64,000 bases of DNA, taken from Oceanisphaera psychrotolerans (lineage in GTDB: Bacteria > Pseudomonadota > Gammaproteobacteria > Enterobacterales > Aeromonadaceae). Numbering within the stretch: the stretch's first letter is position 1; the number at the start of each line of letters is the position of its first letter. The notes beneath the pieces were generated by a model. The model worked only from the letters and a program-made list of their open reading frames with translations. It ran no database searches and was not told the origin of the DNA. Location of the stretch: positions 37,364 to 101,363 of the forward strand of contig NZ_MDKE01000003.1 of the NCBI RefSeq assembly GCF_001870485.1, written 5' to 3'. Shown here in pieces: positions 40,155 to 51,512 of this stretch. The translations under genes and the position numbers were made by a program.

Positions 40155-40247
40155 TTCCGTGCTCCCGAACGACCGCATGTCACCATTATTTATGGTTGCG
40201 GTTTTTTTTGCTAGGGTGATGCCCCTTTTGACAGATGGAATAACAAC

Positions 40248-40862
40248 ATGACCGTGCAGCGCCTACCCCTGCCGCAGCTACTGGAACAACCGCTGGAGTT
40301 TGTGCTGAGCCCGCCCGCCTGGCGCTTTTACCTGATCCATTCGCTGGTGCTGCTGGCCAGCCTGGTGGCGGTGGGGGTGTCGCTGTGGGATGCACAAACC
40401 GGTTTTGGCCTTATCCACTGGGTCGGCCTGATCTTCGGCGGCACCGTGCTGTTGCTGAGCCTGTGGCCGGCCAGCTGGAGCCGGCAACGGTTGATCAACC
40501 TGGCCTTCGACAGTGAGCATTTGTATCTGGTGAACGGCAGCGACAAACAGGCGGTGGCCTTGCCGCGCGAGCGGGTGCGGGCGGTCAACAAGGGCAAGCT
40601 GCCCGGCCACGACGGCGCCATTATCGCCTTTACCCTGGATCTGTCACTGAACGAACAGGAGCTGGCGACCATCCACGAGACCCTGGGCACCCAGGCCGAA
40701 GACAGATTCAAGCTGGATGACGACTGTTATCGCTTCGGTTTTGTCGGCAACTGGCAGCCCCGGCGTGTCTTGCTGGCAACCATTTCGGTGCTGGCACCGG
40801 CGGTGGTGATCGATGCCAATGATCAGCCGGTCGACGACGATGACGACGACTGGGACGATTGA
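40248..40862 (+). CDS. Unknown two-helix membrane protein with acidic tail
   Basis: I do not recognise this protein of 204 residues with confidence. It has two membrane helices at about 27-45 (LIHSLVLLASLVAVGVSLW) and 55-73, a cytoplasmic region of about 110 residues with a PH-like look (LAFDSEHLYLVNG, then ALPRERVRAV), and ends in a run of Asp residues (DQPVDDDDDDWDD). It is divergent from mepA with a 93-base gap and has the normal base composition of the window. The intact frame, composition and acidic tail support a real gene; no function should be assumed. Confidence 0.75.
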   Translation: MTVQRLPLPQLLEQPLEFVLSPPAWRFYLIHSLVLLASLVAVGVSLWDAQTGFGLIHWVGLIFGGTVLLLSLWPASWSRQRLINLAFDSEHLYLVNGSDKQAVALPRERVRAVNKGKLPGHDGAIIAFTLDLSLNEQELATIHETLGTQAEDRFKLDDDCYRFGFVGNWQPRRVLLATISVLAPAVVIDANDQPVDDDDDDWDD

Positions 40863-40910
40863 GCCGATGCGGTTCTGGAGTGAACCGGGTGGTAGCAGAG
40901 GGGAAAAGCA

Positions 40911-40944
40911 AACCGTCAGCAGGCCATATGGCCTGCTGACGGTT
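40911..40944. terminator. Perfect 34 bp palindrome, probable bidirectional terminator
   Basis: AACCGTCAGCAGGCC and its exact complement flank ATAT, giving a 15 bp stem. On the minus strand a T-rich stretch (TTTGCTTTTCC) follows, so it can end glpD transcription; on the plus strand the T run is poor. Confidence 0.7.
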
Positions 40945-41000
40945 CAGAACGACTGCTTTTACCGGCCTCCGCCCTGGGGCGGACGCCGGTCAGGCCGTGT

Positions 41001-42515
41001 TCAGCCGGCCAGGCGCTGTGACTGGGGCTGGCGGCCGTACAGGTATTGCTGCAGGCGGCTTTTTTCCGCCTCGGTCAGGTAAAGGCCGAGCTTGGTGCGG
41101 CGCCAGATGATGTCTTCCAGCGTGACCGCCCATTCATGCTCGATCAGGTAGTCCACTTCCTTCTGGTGCAGCGTGGCGCCGAGGACCGGCCCCAGATCTT
41201 CCAGCCGGGTGCAGCCGTCGAGGAAGTGGTGGCACAGGTTGCCATAGGTGCGTACAAAACGCTGGCACATGGCCTCTGGCAGCCAGGGGAACTGGCGTTT
41301 CAGTGACGCATTCAGGCTGTCATGATGCTCGAAATTACCACCCGGCAGCGTGGCTTCCTTGGTCCAGGGGCCGCTTGCCTCGGGAAAGAAGCGACAGATG
41401 GCATTGGTGGCGGCCTCCGCCAGTTTGCGATAGGTGGTGATCTTGCCGCCGAAAATCGACAGCAACGGCGCCTCGCCCTGCGGCGCGTCCACCTCGAAGG
41501 TGTAGTCACGCGAGGCTTTCTGGGCTTCGCCCCGCTCATCGTCCATCAGCGGCCTGACCCCGGAATAGGTCCACACCACATCGTCTGCGCTTATCTTGCG
41601 CTTGAAATGGTCATTGACCACGGCGCACAGATAGTCCACTTCCTCCGCGCTGATCGCCGCCTCCGATGGATTGCCCTGATAGTCCACGTCGGTGGTGCCG
41701 ATCAGGGAGAAGTTGTCTTCATAGGGGATCACGAACACGATGCGGTTATCTTCGTTCTGCAGTATGTAGGCTTCGGGTTCGTCATGCAGGCGCGGCACTA
41801 TGATGTGGCTGCCCTTGACCAGGCGTATTTTCTTGGGCGCCTTGAGGCTCATGGTCTCGTCGAACAGCTTGCTGGCCCAGGGGCCGGCGGCATTGATCAA
41901 TGCCCTCACCCGCAGTGTTTGCCGCTCTCCGCTGTCGTTGTGCTGCAGGGTTACCTTCCACAGGCCATCCTGCCGTTCGGCCCGGATGCAGCGGGTGCGA
42001 GTGCGGATGTCCGCGCCATGATTGCGCGCCGCCATGGCGCAGAGCACCACCAGACGGGCATCATCGACCCAGCCATCGGAATACTCGAACCCCTTTTTGA
42101 TTTCGCCCACCAGCGAGCTGTTTTCACCAAAACGAAGGCCGTTGGAGCCGGCCAGGCGTTCACGCTTGGCCAGGTGGTCGTAAAGGAACAAACCGATACG
42201 GATCATCCAGGCCGGGCGAAGATGGGGGCGATGGGGCAGGCGAAACCGCAGCGGCCACATGATGTGAGGGGCATTGCGCAGCAGGGATTCCCGCTCGGCC
42301 AACGCTTCCTTCACCAGCCGGAATTCGTAATGTTCGAGATAGCGCAGTCCGCCATGGATCAGTTTGCTGCTGTTGGACGACGTCGCAGACGCCAGATCGT
42401 TCATTTCGCACAGCACCACCTTCAAGCCTCTGCCTGCTGCATCCATGGCGATGCCGGTGCCGTTGACGCCACCACCAACTACCAGCAGATCATGAATAGT
42501 TTGCTCTGAAGTCAT
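41001..42515 (-). CDS. glpD: Aerobic glycerol-3-phosphate dehydrogenase GlpD
   Basis: A membrane-associated FAD enzyme of 504 residues that oxidises glycerol-3-phosphate to dihydroxyacetone phosphate and reduces quinone. It has the N-terminal FAD motif VVGGGVNGTGIAMDAAGRGL, then SSNSSKLIHGGLRYLEHYEF in part, and the C-terminal helical domain ending in QSQRLAG. I start at MTSEQ: AAAGGAG lies just upstream, inside the extra codons of a longer reading from 42536. It is divergent from glpR, and glpK and glpF lie beyond. A near-identical domain layout is found in the frameshifted paralogue at 25668-27175. Confidence 0.96.
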   Translation of the reverse strand: MTSEQTIHDLLVVGGGVNGTGIAMDAAGRGLKVVLCEMNDLASATSSNSSKLIHGGLRYLEHYEFRLVKEALAERESLLRNAPHIMWPLRFRLPHRPHLRPAWMIRIGLFLYDHLAKRERLAGSNGLRFGENSSLVGEIKKGFEYSDGWVDDARLVVLCAMAARNHGADIRTRTRCIRAERQDGLWKVTLQHNDSGERQTLRVRALINAAGPWASKLFDETMSLKAPKKIRLVKGSHIIVPRLHDEPEAYILQNEDNRIVFVIPYEDNFSLIGTTDVDYQGNPSEAAISAEEVDYLCAVVNDHFKRKISADDVVWTYSGVRPLMDDERGEAQKASRDYTFEVDAPQGEAPLLSIFGGKITTYRKLAEAATNAICRFFPEASGPWTKEATLPGGNFEHHDSLNASLKRQFPWLPEAMCQRFVRTYGNLCHHFLDGCTRLEDLGPVLGATLHQKEVDYLIEHEWAVTLEDIIWRRTKLGLYLTEAEKSRLQQYLYGRQPQSQRLAG

Positions 42516-42808
42516 GCTTTGTTCTCCTTTCGGCACCGCGGCCCTGTTGCCTTGGGTATGGGTTCAATCTCGATATACGGATTATAATATTCGAAAAGGA
42601 AAATATTCAAACATAAACGAAGAGAATGATGTGTTTTTTGGTTCTTTGCGACAGTGTTCAACAATAGAGTGTGTTCTTTGCCATCATGGCGGGTGGTTCC
42701 GGACCGGTCGAGGTGAGATGGCATGGCCTTTGCGCGCCTGTCTGTGCTTTTGGTGGTGGAACGAGTACAATCGAGCGTAAAGTTTCATCCATTACAGGGA
42801 GTTACCGC
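42516..42808. promoter_or_regulatory. glpD-glpR divergent promoter region
   Basis: The 293 bp gap between divergent glpD and glpR is AT-rich at 42580-42650. It contains TATAATATTCG near 42584-42594 and a second ATATTC at 42603-42608, spaced about two helical turns apart. These TTCG-type half-sites could be GlpR operators, but I cannot verify a full match, so the assignment is tentative. Confidence 0.4.
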
Positions 42809-43570
42809 GTGAAGCAAACCCTGCGCCATCAACAGATCCTCGAGTTGCTGAAACACAAAGGTTTTGCCAGCACCGAAGATCTGGTCGCCCAGTTTGATGT
42901 GAGCCCGCAGACTATTCGTCGCGATTTGAATGACCTGGCCGAGCACAACCGTATCCGCCGTCATCATGGCGGCGCTTCTCTGATGTCGAGCACGGTCAAC
43001 GCCGCCTATGATTCCCGCAAGGTGATGTATGCCCGGGAGAAAGACGGCATTGGCCGGGCCATTGCCGCCGAAATTCCTGACGGCGCTTCGCTGTTCATCG
43101 ACATCGGTACCACCACGGAGGCGGTGGCCAGAGCGCTGCTTGACCACCAGGAGTTGCGGGTTATCACCAATAACATCCATGTGGCCAGCATTCTCAGTCA
43201 GAAGGAAGACTTTACCGTGATCATCGCCGGTGGCGAGGTGCGCAATCGGGACGGTGGTATCGTCGGTGAGGCGACTCGGGACTTCGTGCAGCAGTTTCGC
43301 ACCGACTACGGCATCATCGGCATTTCCGGTATCGATACCGACGGCTCTCTGCTCGAATTCGATTATCACGAGGTGCGTATTGCCCAGGCCATCATCAGCA
43401 ACAGCCGGCAGGTGTTTCTGGCGGCGGATCAAAGCAAGTTCGGCCGTAGCGCCATGGTCAATATGGGCAATATCAGCCAAATCACCGCCCTGTTCACCGA
43501 CGCGGCCCCTCCCACGGCGCTGCAGAAAATCATGGACGAACATCAGGTGGCCTGCCACATCACCGAGTGA
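42809..43570 (+). CDS. glpR: Glycerol-3-phosphate regulon repressor GlpR
   Basis: A DeoR-family repressor of 253 residues. It has an N-terminal winged helix (STEDLVAQFDVSPQTIRRDL, then NRIRRHHGGA) and a C-terminal sugar-phosphate-sensing domain with FIDIGTTTEAVA and the TDYGIIGISGID motif. It should bind glp operators and release on binding glycerol-3-phosphate. I start at the GTG at 42809, with AGGGAG seven bases upstream. The frame is open to 42671, but that reading is not family-like. It is convergent with glpK across a shared terminator. Confidence 0.94.
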   Translation: MKQTLRHQQILELLKHKGFASTEDLVAQFDVSPQTIRRDLNDLAEHNRIRRHHGGASLMSSTVNAAYDSRKVMYAREKDGIGRAIAAEIPDGASLFIDIGTTTEAVARALLDHQELRVITNNIHVASILSQKEDFTVIIAGGEVRNRDGGIVGEATRDFVQQFRTDYGIIGISGIDTDGSLLEFDYHEVRIAQAIISNSRQVFLAADQSKFGRSAMVNMGNISQITALFTDAAPPTALQKIMDEHQVACHITE

Positions 43571-43661
43571 GTCCGCCTGCAACGAGGTTTGATCTGTTCC
43601 TATCGGTGAAGCGCCCTTTGGTGGAAAGGGGCTGCGTACCGGCGTTATCGACCAAACTGAA

Positions 43662-43684
43662 AAGGGCGCCTGATGGCGCCCTTG
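43662..43684. terminator. Bidirectional terminator between glpR and glpK
   Basis: AAGGGCGCC and GGCGCCCTT pair around TGAT, between two convergent genes. The minus-strand reading has the better T run (TTTT), so it mainly ends glpFK transcription. Confidence 0.82.
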
Positions 43685-43701
43685 TTGCGTATGTGTTGCT
43701 C

Positions 43702-46079
<2,378 letters not shown>

Positions 46080-46586
46080 ATTCTGACTCCTTTATGTATC
46101 TAACGTTATCCAATGCGGCGATTTTCGTTCTTTTGCTCGTATTCGAACAGTTAAACTTGTTAAAAATGTGTTATTGGTCACTATTTTTTGAGCTTTTATC
46201 TTCGAAAAGAGCCAGTGTTGTTGAAGGGGCTGTACGTGCTCGGCATTTATGACTGTTTTAGGGCTGTGTTTATGCTGACTTGTTCGGTGTTGGGGGGATT
46301 TCCGTTTGTGTCTTAATTTGCCCCCGGTCCGTTAATGTTCGTTATCGAGCAATCCAATGTTTGCGCGCGATCCTGCGAGCCGCGCCGCCTCCATGGGTGC
46401 CTGCAGGCGGTGGTCGTTTTCGTGGTATGCCGTTCCGGCCTGGGGTTGGGAGACGAGGCTGTTCGGGCGGATGGGGCGGGTGAGGTGCCGGCATCGACGG
46501 TTGGCGTGCCAGCAGATGGTTCAGCGACCAGGAAGAGGCAACAGGGTTGCCTCTTTGTGCCGTGACCAATAGGTAGTCAAACAGGC
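46080..46586. other. Gap between glpF and gloC
   Basis: About 500 bases with the glpF promoter near 46080-46270 (AT-rich) and a GC-rich part at 46320-46530 without convincing codon structure. Short frames on both strands here have no family resemblance. The only clear element is the hairpin at 46533-46555. Confidence 0.5.
46533..46555 (-). terminator. Hairpin after the selD-mnmH-gloC operon
   Basis: AAGAGGCAAC and GTTGCCTCTT are exact complements around AGG. The T runs on either side are short, so termination may be partial; the strand is assigned from the upstream genes. Confidence 0.6.
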
Positions 46587-47219
46587 TTAGCGCAAATAGG
46601 GGTTGTGCAGCCGCTCGTGGCCGAAGGTGCTTTCCGGTCCGTGACCGGGCACGAAGGTGATATCGTCGCCCAGCGGCAGCAGGGTATGGGTAATGGCGTT
46701 GATCAGGGTGGCGTGGTCGCCACGGGGAAAGTCGCTGCGCCCGACGCCACCGTTGAACAGCACATCGCCCACAAAGGCCAGCCGCTGTGCTTCATGTACA
46801 AACACCACGTGGCCCGGGGTATGGCCGGGGCAGTGATGGACATCCAGTTGTTCGTTACCCACGGTCACGGTGTCGCCCTGGTTGAGCCAACGGTCGGGCG
46901 TAAACCCGGACACGGGATCAAACCCGAACATCTGCACCTGTTGTGGCAGACCCTCTATCCAGAAGGCATCGTCTGACCCCGGGCCTGTTACCGGTACGCC
47001 CGTCCGGGCAATCAGCTCGCCGGTGGCGCCCACATGGTCCAGGTGGCCGTGGGTCAGCAGAATGGACTCCAGCGTCAGGCCGCGCTCGGCAATGGCCGCC
47101 AGCAGCCGTTCGGTTTCACCGCCCGGATCGATCAGGGCGGCCTTGTTGGTCTCGCTGCACCATAACAGGCTGCAGTTCTGGTCGAAGGGAGTCACCGGCA
47201 GGGTGATTCGGTTCAGCAT
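46587..47219 (-). CDS. gloC: MBL-fold hydroxyacylglutathione hydrolase, GloC (YcbL) type
   Basis: A 210-residue metallo-beta-lactamase-fold enzyme. The metal motif THGHLDHVG, the GHTPGH His, the GDVLF Asp and the final PGHGP His are all present, as in GloC/YcbL, a type II glyoxalase that hydrolyses S-lactoylglutathione. It lacks the extra C-terminal domain of GloB, which supports GloC. It lies 27 bases after mnmH and probably belongs to the selD-mnmH transcript. Confidence 0.88.
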   Translation of the reverse strand: MLNRITLPVTPFDQNCSLLWCSETNKAALIDPGGETERLLAAIAERGLTLESILLTHGHLDHVGATGELIARTGVPVTGPGSDDAFWIEGLPQQVQMFGFDPVSGFTPDRWLNQGDTVTVGNEQLDVHHCPGHTPGHVVFVHEAQRLAFVGDVLFNGGVGRSDFPRGDHATLINAITHTLLPLGDDITFVPGHGPESTFGHERLHNPYLR

Positions 47220-47246
47220 CGGTCTAGATTTCCTTTAACATAATAC

Positions 47247-48356
47247 TCAGGATTGCGCAGTCTGGGCTTCGGGTTGGTTGGCCAGCCATTCGGCCAGCTC
47301 ATCGGCTTCGCCGCGCTTGATGATACGTTCTTCCTTGTCGACCTGGTGTCGTCGATAGATGGGGTCGTAATAGCGGCCGAGCAGCTCGGCGATCCATTCC
47401 TGATGGCCGTCACTGCCAAAGCCCAGCTGCTGCTGTTTGACGGCATCGGTCATCTGCTGCGACAGCCGGCGCCAGTCCCGATCGCCGAGACGCTTGTACA
47501 GCCGCTTGAGGCTGTCCTGCAGATAGGCCTCCAGTCGTTCCATGTCGTCGTTGAAGTGGCGTTGCATCACATCCACATAATCGTGCTGGATCTGGCGTAC
47601 CCGCTGATCGAAGGGCACCTCCAGCAACAAAATGGGCGTGCGCTGCATGCGCAGGTACAGGCTCTTCGGCACCGGGCAACGGCCGATCATGGCGCTTTCG
47701 TCTTCCACCAGCCAGCTGCCGATGCCGGCCCGACGCTGCTTGAGTCGGGCGATGGCCAGCCGGTTTTCGAAGTCGATGGGGGTGGGCTGGGGCTCGCCCC
47801 AGTGGCCGAAGCTGGAGCCCCTGTGATGAGCGTAGCCTTCCAGATCCAGCGCCAGCGGGGTGCGGGCCAGCCAGTCGGTCTTGCCGCTACCGGTCAGGCC
47901 CGACAGCACGAATCCCGGTTGTTCAAAGCCGGTTTCAATCTCTTGCAGCAGGTGACGCCGCAGCGCCTTGTAACCGCCCTCGACCCGGGTGACGGGGCGG
48001 CCGGCGTCCCGCAGCCACTGCTGTACCGTCTGGCTGCGCAGGCCGCCGCGAAAACAGTAGATAACGCCGGTCGGGTGCTGTTCCAGCCAGTCGAGCCAGC
48101 CCTGCAGTCGTTGCTCGCGCAACTCACCGGCCACCAGCCGGTGGCCGAGCTCGATGGCCGCCGCCTGGCCCTGCTGCTTGTAGCAGGTGCCGACCCGGGC
48201 CCGTTCTTCGTCGCTCATCAGCGGCAGATTGCAGGCCGTCGGAAAGGCGCCTTCGACAAACTCCACCGGAGCACGTAGATCCAGCAGCGGGATATCGTCG
48301 CCCAGCAGCCGGTCGTAGTCGGCGGTCAGCTCGGTCATGTGGTCTGGCTCACTCAC
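47247..48356 (-). CDS. mnmH: tRNA 2-selenouridine synthase MnmH (SelU)
   Basis: A 369-residue two-domain enzyme. The N-terminal rhodanese domain has its Cys in [11 protein letters not shown], and the P-loop [11 protein letters not shown] follows near residue 155. It replaces sulfur by selenium in 5-methylaminomethyl-2-thiouridine at the wobble position of some tRNAs, using selenophosphate from SelD. The start lies eight bases inside the end of selD, so the two are translationally coupled, which is strong functional support. Confidence 0.95.
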   Translation of the reverse strand: MSEPDHMTELTADYDRLLGDDIPLLDLRAPVEFVEGAFPTACNLPLMSDEERARVGTCYKQQGQAAAIELGHRLVAGELREQRLQGWLDWLEQHPTGVIYCFRGGLRSQTVQQWLRDAGRPVTRVEGGYKALRRHLLQEIETGFEQPGFVLSGLTGSGKTDWLARTPLALDLEGYAHHRGSSFGHWGEPQPTPIDFENRLAIARLKQRRAGIGSWLVEDESAMIGRCPVPKSLYLRMQRTPILLLEVPFDQRVRQIQHDYVDVMQRHFNDDMERLEAYLQDSLKRLYKRLGDRDWRRLSQQMTDAVKQQQLGFGSDGHQEWIAELLGRYYDPIYRRHQVDKEERIIKRGEADELAEWLANQPEAQTAQS

Positions 48357-49386
48357 CCGTCACCTCGATGCGATGTTCGCCGGCGGTGGTCAGCTCGCCG
48401 ATGGGAGAGAGTTGCAGGGAATGCCTGGCGGCCAGGGTCAGGAAGGCGTCGACCGCGTCGGGGCGTACCGCCACCAGCAGGCCACCGCTGGTCTGGGGAT
48501 CGCACAGAATATGCTGCTGGCGCTGAGTGAGCGGGGCCAGCTTGTGGCCATAGGCGTCCAGGTTGCGCAGGGTGCCGCCGGGCACGGCGCCGGCCTGCAG
48601 GTAGTGATCGACGGCGGGCAGCAGCGGTATGTCGGCCATGTTGAGTGTTGCGCTGACATCGGCGCCTTCACACACCTCCAGCAGGTGCCCCATGAGGCCG
48701 AAACCGGTGACATCGGTCATGGCGCTCACCCCTTCGAGCGTCGCGAAATCCTGACCCGGCTTGTTGAGCTGGCACATGGCCTCGGCGGCCAGGGTGGCGT
48801 GCTCATCCTGCAGTACGCCTTTTTTCTGGGCGGTAGACAGAATGCCGATGCCGAGCGGTTTGGTCAGAAACAGCAGGTCGCCGGCGGCGGCGGTGTCGTT
48901 GCGTTTGACCTGGTCGAGTGCAATCTGGCCGGTGACCGCCAGCCCGAAGATGGGCTCGGGCGCATCGATGCTGTGCCCCCCGGCCAGTGAAATGCCGGCG
49001 TCGTGACAGGCCTGACGGCCACCGTCGATCACCTGCTGGGCCACTTCCGGTGCCAGCAGGTTGACCGGCCAGCCGAGAATGGCGATGGCCACGATGGGCG
49101 TCCCGCCCATGGCATAGATGTCGCTGATGGCGTTGGTGGCGGCGATGCGGCCGAAGGTGAAGGGGTCGTCCACTATCGGCATGAAGAAGTCGGTGGTGGA
49201 GATAATGCCCATGCCGTTGCCAATGTCGACCACGGCGGCGTCGTCCCGGCTGTCGTTACCGACCACCAGACTCTGGTCGGTGAAGCGGGGCAGCTGGCTG
49301 TGCAGTATGGTGTCGAGAACTTTGGGGGAAATCTTGCAGCCGCAGCCGGCGCCGTGGCTGTATTGGGTCAGGCGAATAGGTTCCAC
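48349..49386 (-). CDS. selD: Selenophosphate synthase SelD
   Basis: A 345-residue enzyme that makes selenophosphate from selenide and ATP. The N-terminal active-site loop SHGAGCGCK has Cys where some species carry selenocysteine, plus the essential Lys; the family's [19 protein letters not shown] in part and [18 protein letters not shown] in part follow. It is the first gene of selD-mnmH-gloC. No selA, selB or tRNA-Sec is in the window, so the visible use of selenium is tRNA modification. Confidence 0.96.
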   Translation of the reverse strand: MEPIRLTQYSHGAGCGCKISPKVLDTILHSQLPRFTDQSLVVGNDSRDDAAVVDIGNGMGIISTTDFFMPIVDDPFTFGRIAATNAISDIYAMGGTPIVAIAILGWPVNLLAPEVAQQVIDGGRQACHDAGISLAGGHSIDAPEPIFGLAVTGQIALDQVKRNDTAAAGDLLFLTKPLGIGILSTAQKKGVLQDEHATLAAEAMCQLNKPGQDFATLEGVSAMTDVTGFGLMGHLLEVCEGADVSATLNMADIPLLPAVDHYLQAGAVPGGTLRNLDAYGHKLAPLTQRQQHILCDPQTSGGLLVAVRPDAVDAFLTLAARHSLQLSPIGELTTAGEHRIEVTGE

Positions 49387-49502
49387 TTGGGCTTCCTTGG
49401 AGTCACTAACGGAAAGGCCATATAGTAACGCTTATGGGCAGGGAGCGCATCCGTTGGGAAGCTAGGGAGAGGCTTTGGGTATGATGACAATGCGGGCGAA
49501 GA

Positions 49503-49606
49503 CGGACAAAGAGCCAGCTCAGCCGACTCGCTCAAGCACCTTCTTGTCACGCTCAGCACATGACGTCCCTGTCATGTGACGGTCGGCTGAGCCGATCTCT
49601 TTGCCC
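49503..49606 (+). repeat. Interspersed ~105 bp inverted-repeat element, copy 2
   Basis: The outer arms CGGACAAAGAG and CTCTTTGCCC, and next to them CTCAGCCGAC and GTCGGCTGAG, form a long imperfect inverted repeat. Inside, CACATGAC and GTCATGTG pair as a smaller hairpin. The same arms and order occur at 62881-62982, and in reverse orientation at 1444-1550. It lies in the gap between selD and rlmI. Confidence 0.82.
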
Positions 49607-49678
49607 TTCTTGATGCTACAGAGTCGTCTGTTGGCACTATCTGCAGGCAACTCGGTGTTGCCTCTTACGCTCACACCT

Positions 49679-50872
49679 TTACCAGGCCCGAACCACCAGT
49701 CCTTTCAGGTAGTGGCCTTCCGGATAGGCGGTACCGATGGGATGGTCGGCGGCCTGATTCAGTCGCTCCAGGATCTGGGCGTCACGGCCGGCATCCAGGG
49801 CGGCGTCGGCGACGATTTTCTGGAACAGATCCTGAGTCATCAGACCGGAGCAGGAGAAGGTCAGCATTACACCGCCGGCATTGAGCAGTTGAAAGGCCAG
49901 CATATTGATGTCTTTATAACCACGGCAGGCGCCGTTGAGCTGGGCCTTGCTTTCGGCGAACTTGGGCGGGTCCAGCACGATCACGTCGAAACGCTGGCCC
50001 TGATCCCGGTACTGGCGCAGCAGCTTGAACACGTCGGCCTGTTCGAATCTGGCCCGGCTCAGGTCCAGCTGGTTCAGTTCGACATTCTGCCGGGCCAGTG
50101 CCAGCGCCGACTCGGACATGTCCACGTTCACCACCTCGCTGGCGCCACCCTTGAGTGCGTACACCCCGAAGGTGCCGGTGTAGCTGAAGCAGTTGAGTAC
50201 TCGCTTGTCCTGACAGTAACGGCCGGCGATACGGCGGTTGTCGCGCTGATCCAGATAAAAGCCGGTCTTGTGACCCTGCTCTACGTCGACCAGGATACGT
50301 ACGCCGTTGTTCTCTTCGATGACCACCGGCTGTTCTGGCAGGGTGCCCGCCAGCAGGCCCTTGCGTTCTTTCAGACCTTCTTTCTTGCGTACTGCCACGT
50401 CGGAACGCTCATAGATGCAGCTATCCGGGTAGAGGGTGGTCAGCGCCGTGACGATGGCACTACGCCAGCGCTCGGCACCGGTGCTCAGCAGCTGGCAGAC
50501 CACCACCTTGGCGTAGACATCGATGGTAATGCCGGGCAGGCCGTCGGACTCGGCGGCGCAGAGGCGGTAACCGGTGAGGCCCTGCTCCGCAATCAGCGGC
50601 TGGCGGCTGGCCTTGGCGCGTTCCAGGCGGCGCAGAAAGAACGCCTCGTCGACCACTTCATTCTGATCGAAGGTCCATACCCGGGCGCGGATCTGGGACT
50701 GGGGCGAATAAAAACCGCGACCGAGCCACTGGCCGTTGTGGCTGAGAATATCGACGGTATCACCGGCATTGGGCTGGCCCTGTACCTTGTCGACGGCACG
50801 GGAAAACACCCAGGGGTGACGACGCAGAAGGGACTTTTCCCGTCCGGCGATAAGGGTAATGGAGGTGGTCAT
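49679..50872 (-). CDS. rlmI: 23S rRNA m5C1962 methyltransferase RlmI
   Basis: A SAM-dependent rRNA methyltransferase of 397 residues. There is an N-terminal PUA domain ([18 protein letters not shown]), a central domain, and the Rossmann fold with the SAM motif [15 protein letters not shown], the [10 protein letters not shown] catalytic loop and the nucleophile Cys in TFSCSGLM. The length matches E. coli RlmI. It is divergent from the acylphosphatase gene with a 77-base gap, an arrangement known from other gammaproteobacteria. Confidence 0.94.
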   Translation of the reverse strand: MTTSITLIAGREKSLLRRHPWVFSRAVDKVQGQPNAGDTVDILSHNGQWLGRGFYSPQSQIRARVWTFDQNEVVDEAFFLRRLERAKASRQPLIAEQGLTGYRLCAAESDGLPGITIDVYAKVVVCQLLSTGAERWRSAIVTALTTLYPDSCIYERSDVAVRKKEGLKERKGLLAGTLPEQPVVIEENNGVRILVDVEQGHKTGFYLDQRDNRRIAGRYCQDKRVLNCFSYTGTFGVYALKGGASEVVNVDMSESALALARQNVELNQLDLSRARFEQADVFKLLRQYRDQGQRFDVIVLDPPKFAESKAQLNGACRGYKDINMLAFQLLNAGGVMLTFSCSGLMTQDLFQKIVADAALDAGRDAQILERLNQAADHPIGTAYPEGHYLKGLVVRAW

Positions 50873-50949
50873 AGGCTGGCGCTGCTAACAATAAAAGGGG
50901 CATAATTCTAGGGGCGCGCGAAGTAAAACACAAACAGGGAGAGAACAAG

Positions 50950-51222
50950 ATGGCCGAGATCGCAAAAATAATCCGGGTCAGCGGGACCGTACAGGGAGTG
51001 AGCTTTCGCTTTTACACCCAGTGCGAGGCGGAGAAGCTGGGCGTGCGCGGTTATGCCCGTAACCTGCCGGACGGAAGAGTGGAAGTGTTTGCCGAAGGCG
51101 AGGCCGCCAGGGTGCGGCAACTGGTGAGCTGGCTGAGACAGGGTCCCGACACCGCCGTGGTGGACGGCATCACCGAGGAAGACGTGTCTTTAGCCCAACA
51201 TCAGGGCTTCGTGACCGGCTGA
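50950..51222 (+). CDS. acyP: Acylphosphatase
   Basis: A small cytoplasmic enzyme of 90 residues that hydrolyses acyl phosphates. The signature GTVQGVSFRFYTQ with its catalytic Arg and the substrate-binding Asn in GYARNLPDGRVEV are both present. Size is typical. The ATG follows GGGAGAG at good spacing. Confidence 0.95.
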   Translation: MAEIAKIIRVSGTVQGVSFRFYTQCEAEKLGVRGYARNLPDGRVEVFAEGEAARVRQLVSWLRQGPDTAVVDGITEEDVSLAQHQGFVTG

Positions 51223-51467
51223 GCACCATGCACCCGTAGGCGCCCATTTATGCGGCGCAAACCAGCATATGAATCGGCGTGCTCAGAAACGGCACCGGAT
51301 CTGATAGCTCTGCGTTGTCTGATCCGCCAGCTAAAGCCGCGGCTACAACAACTGCAAGCTTGTCCGTCTCCTAGGGGCCGGTTTATTGGACCAGCGGGTC
51401 CGCGTGTCAAACTCTTGGTTGAATATATTCGACCCGACAAACACGATATCCGTTATCCAATGCATAC

Positions 51468-51492
51468 AAAAAAGCCCGGCAGGGCCGGGCTT
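51468..51492 (-). terminator. Terminator of the fumarase gene
   Basis: On the minus strand AAGCCCGGCC and its complement pair around a short loop and are followed by six T. It lies 20 bases past the fumarase stop. The rest of the gap from acyP (51223-51467) shows no gene. Confidence 0.9.
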
Positions 51493-51512
51493 GGTCGTTA
51501 ATCAGCGGGTGC

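Noticed and set aside
42671..42808. N-terminal extension of GlpR by 46 residues
   Set aside because: The extension is Cys- and Trp-rich and unlike DeoR proteins, and a Shine-Dalgarno sequence precedes the GTG at 42809.
46335..46572. Small overlapping frames in the glpF-gloC gap
   Set aside because: Several 65-76 codon frames exist on both strands in GC-rich sequence, none with a ribosome-binding site or recognisable domain.
51223..51467. Possible further inverted-repeat element between acyP and the fumarase gene
   Set aside because: Some words resemble the repeat family, but neither arm nor the conserved inner motifs are present.
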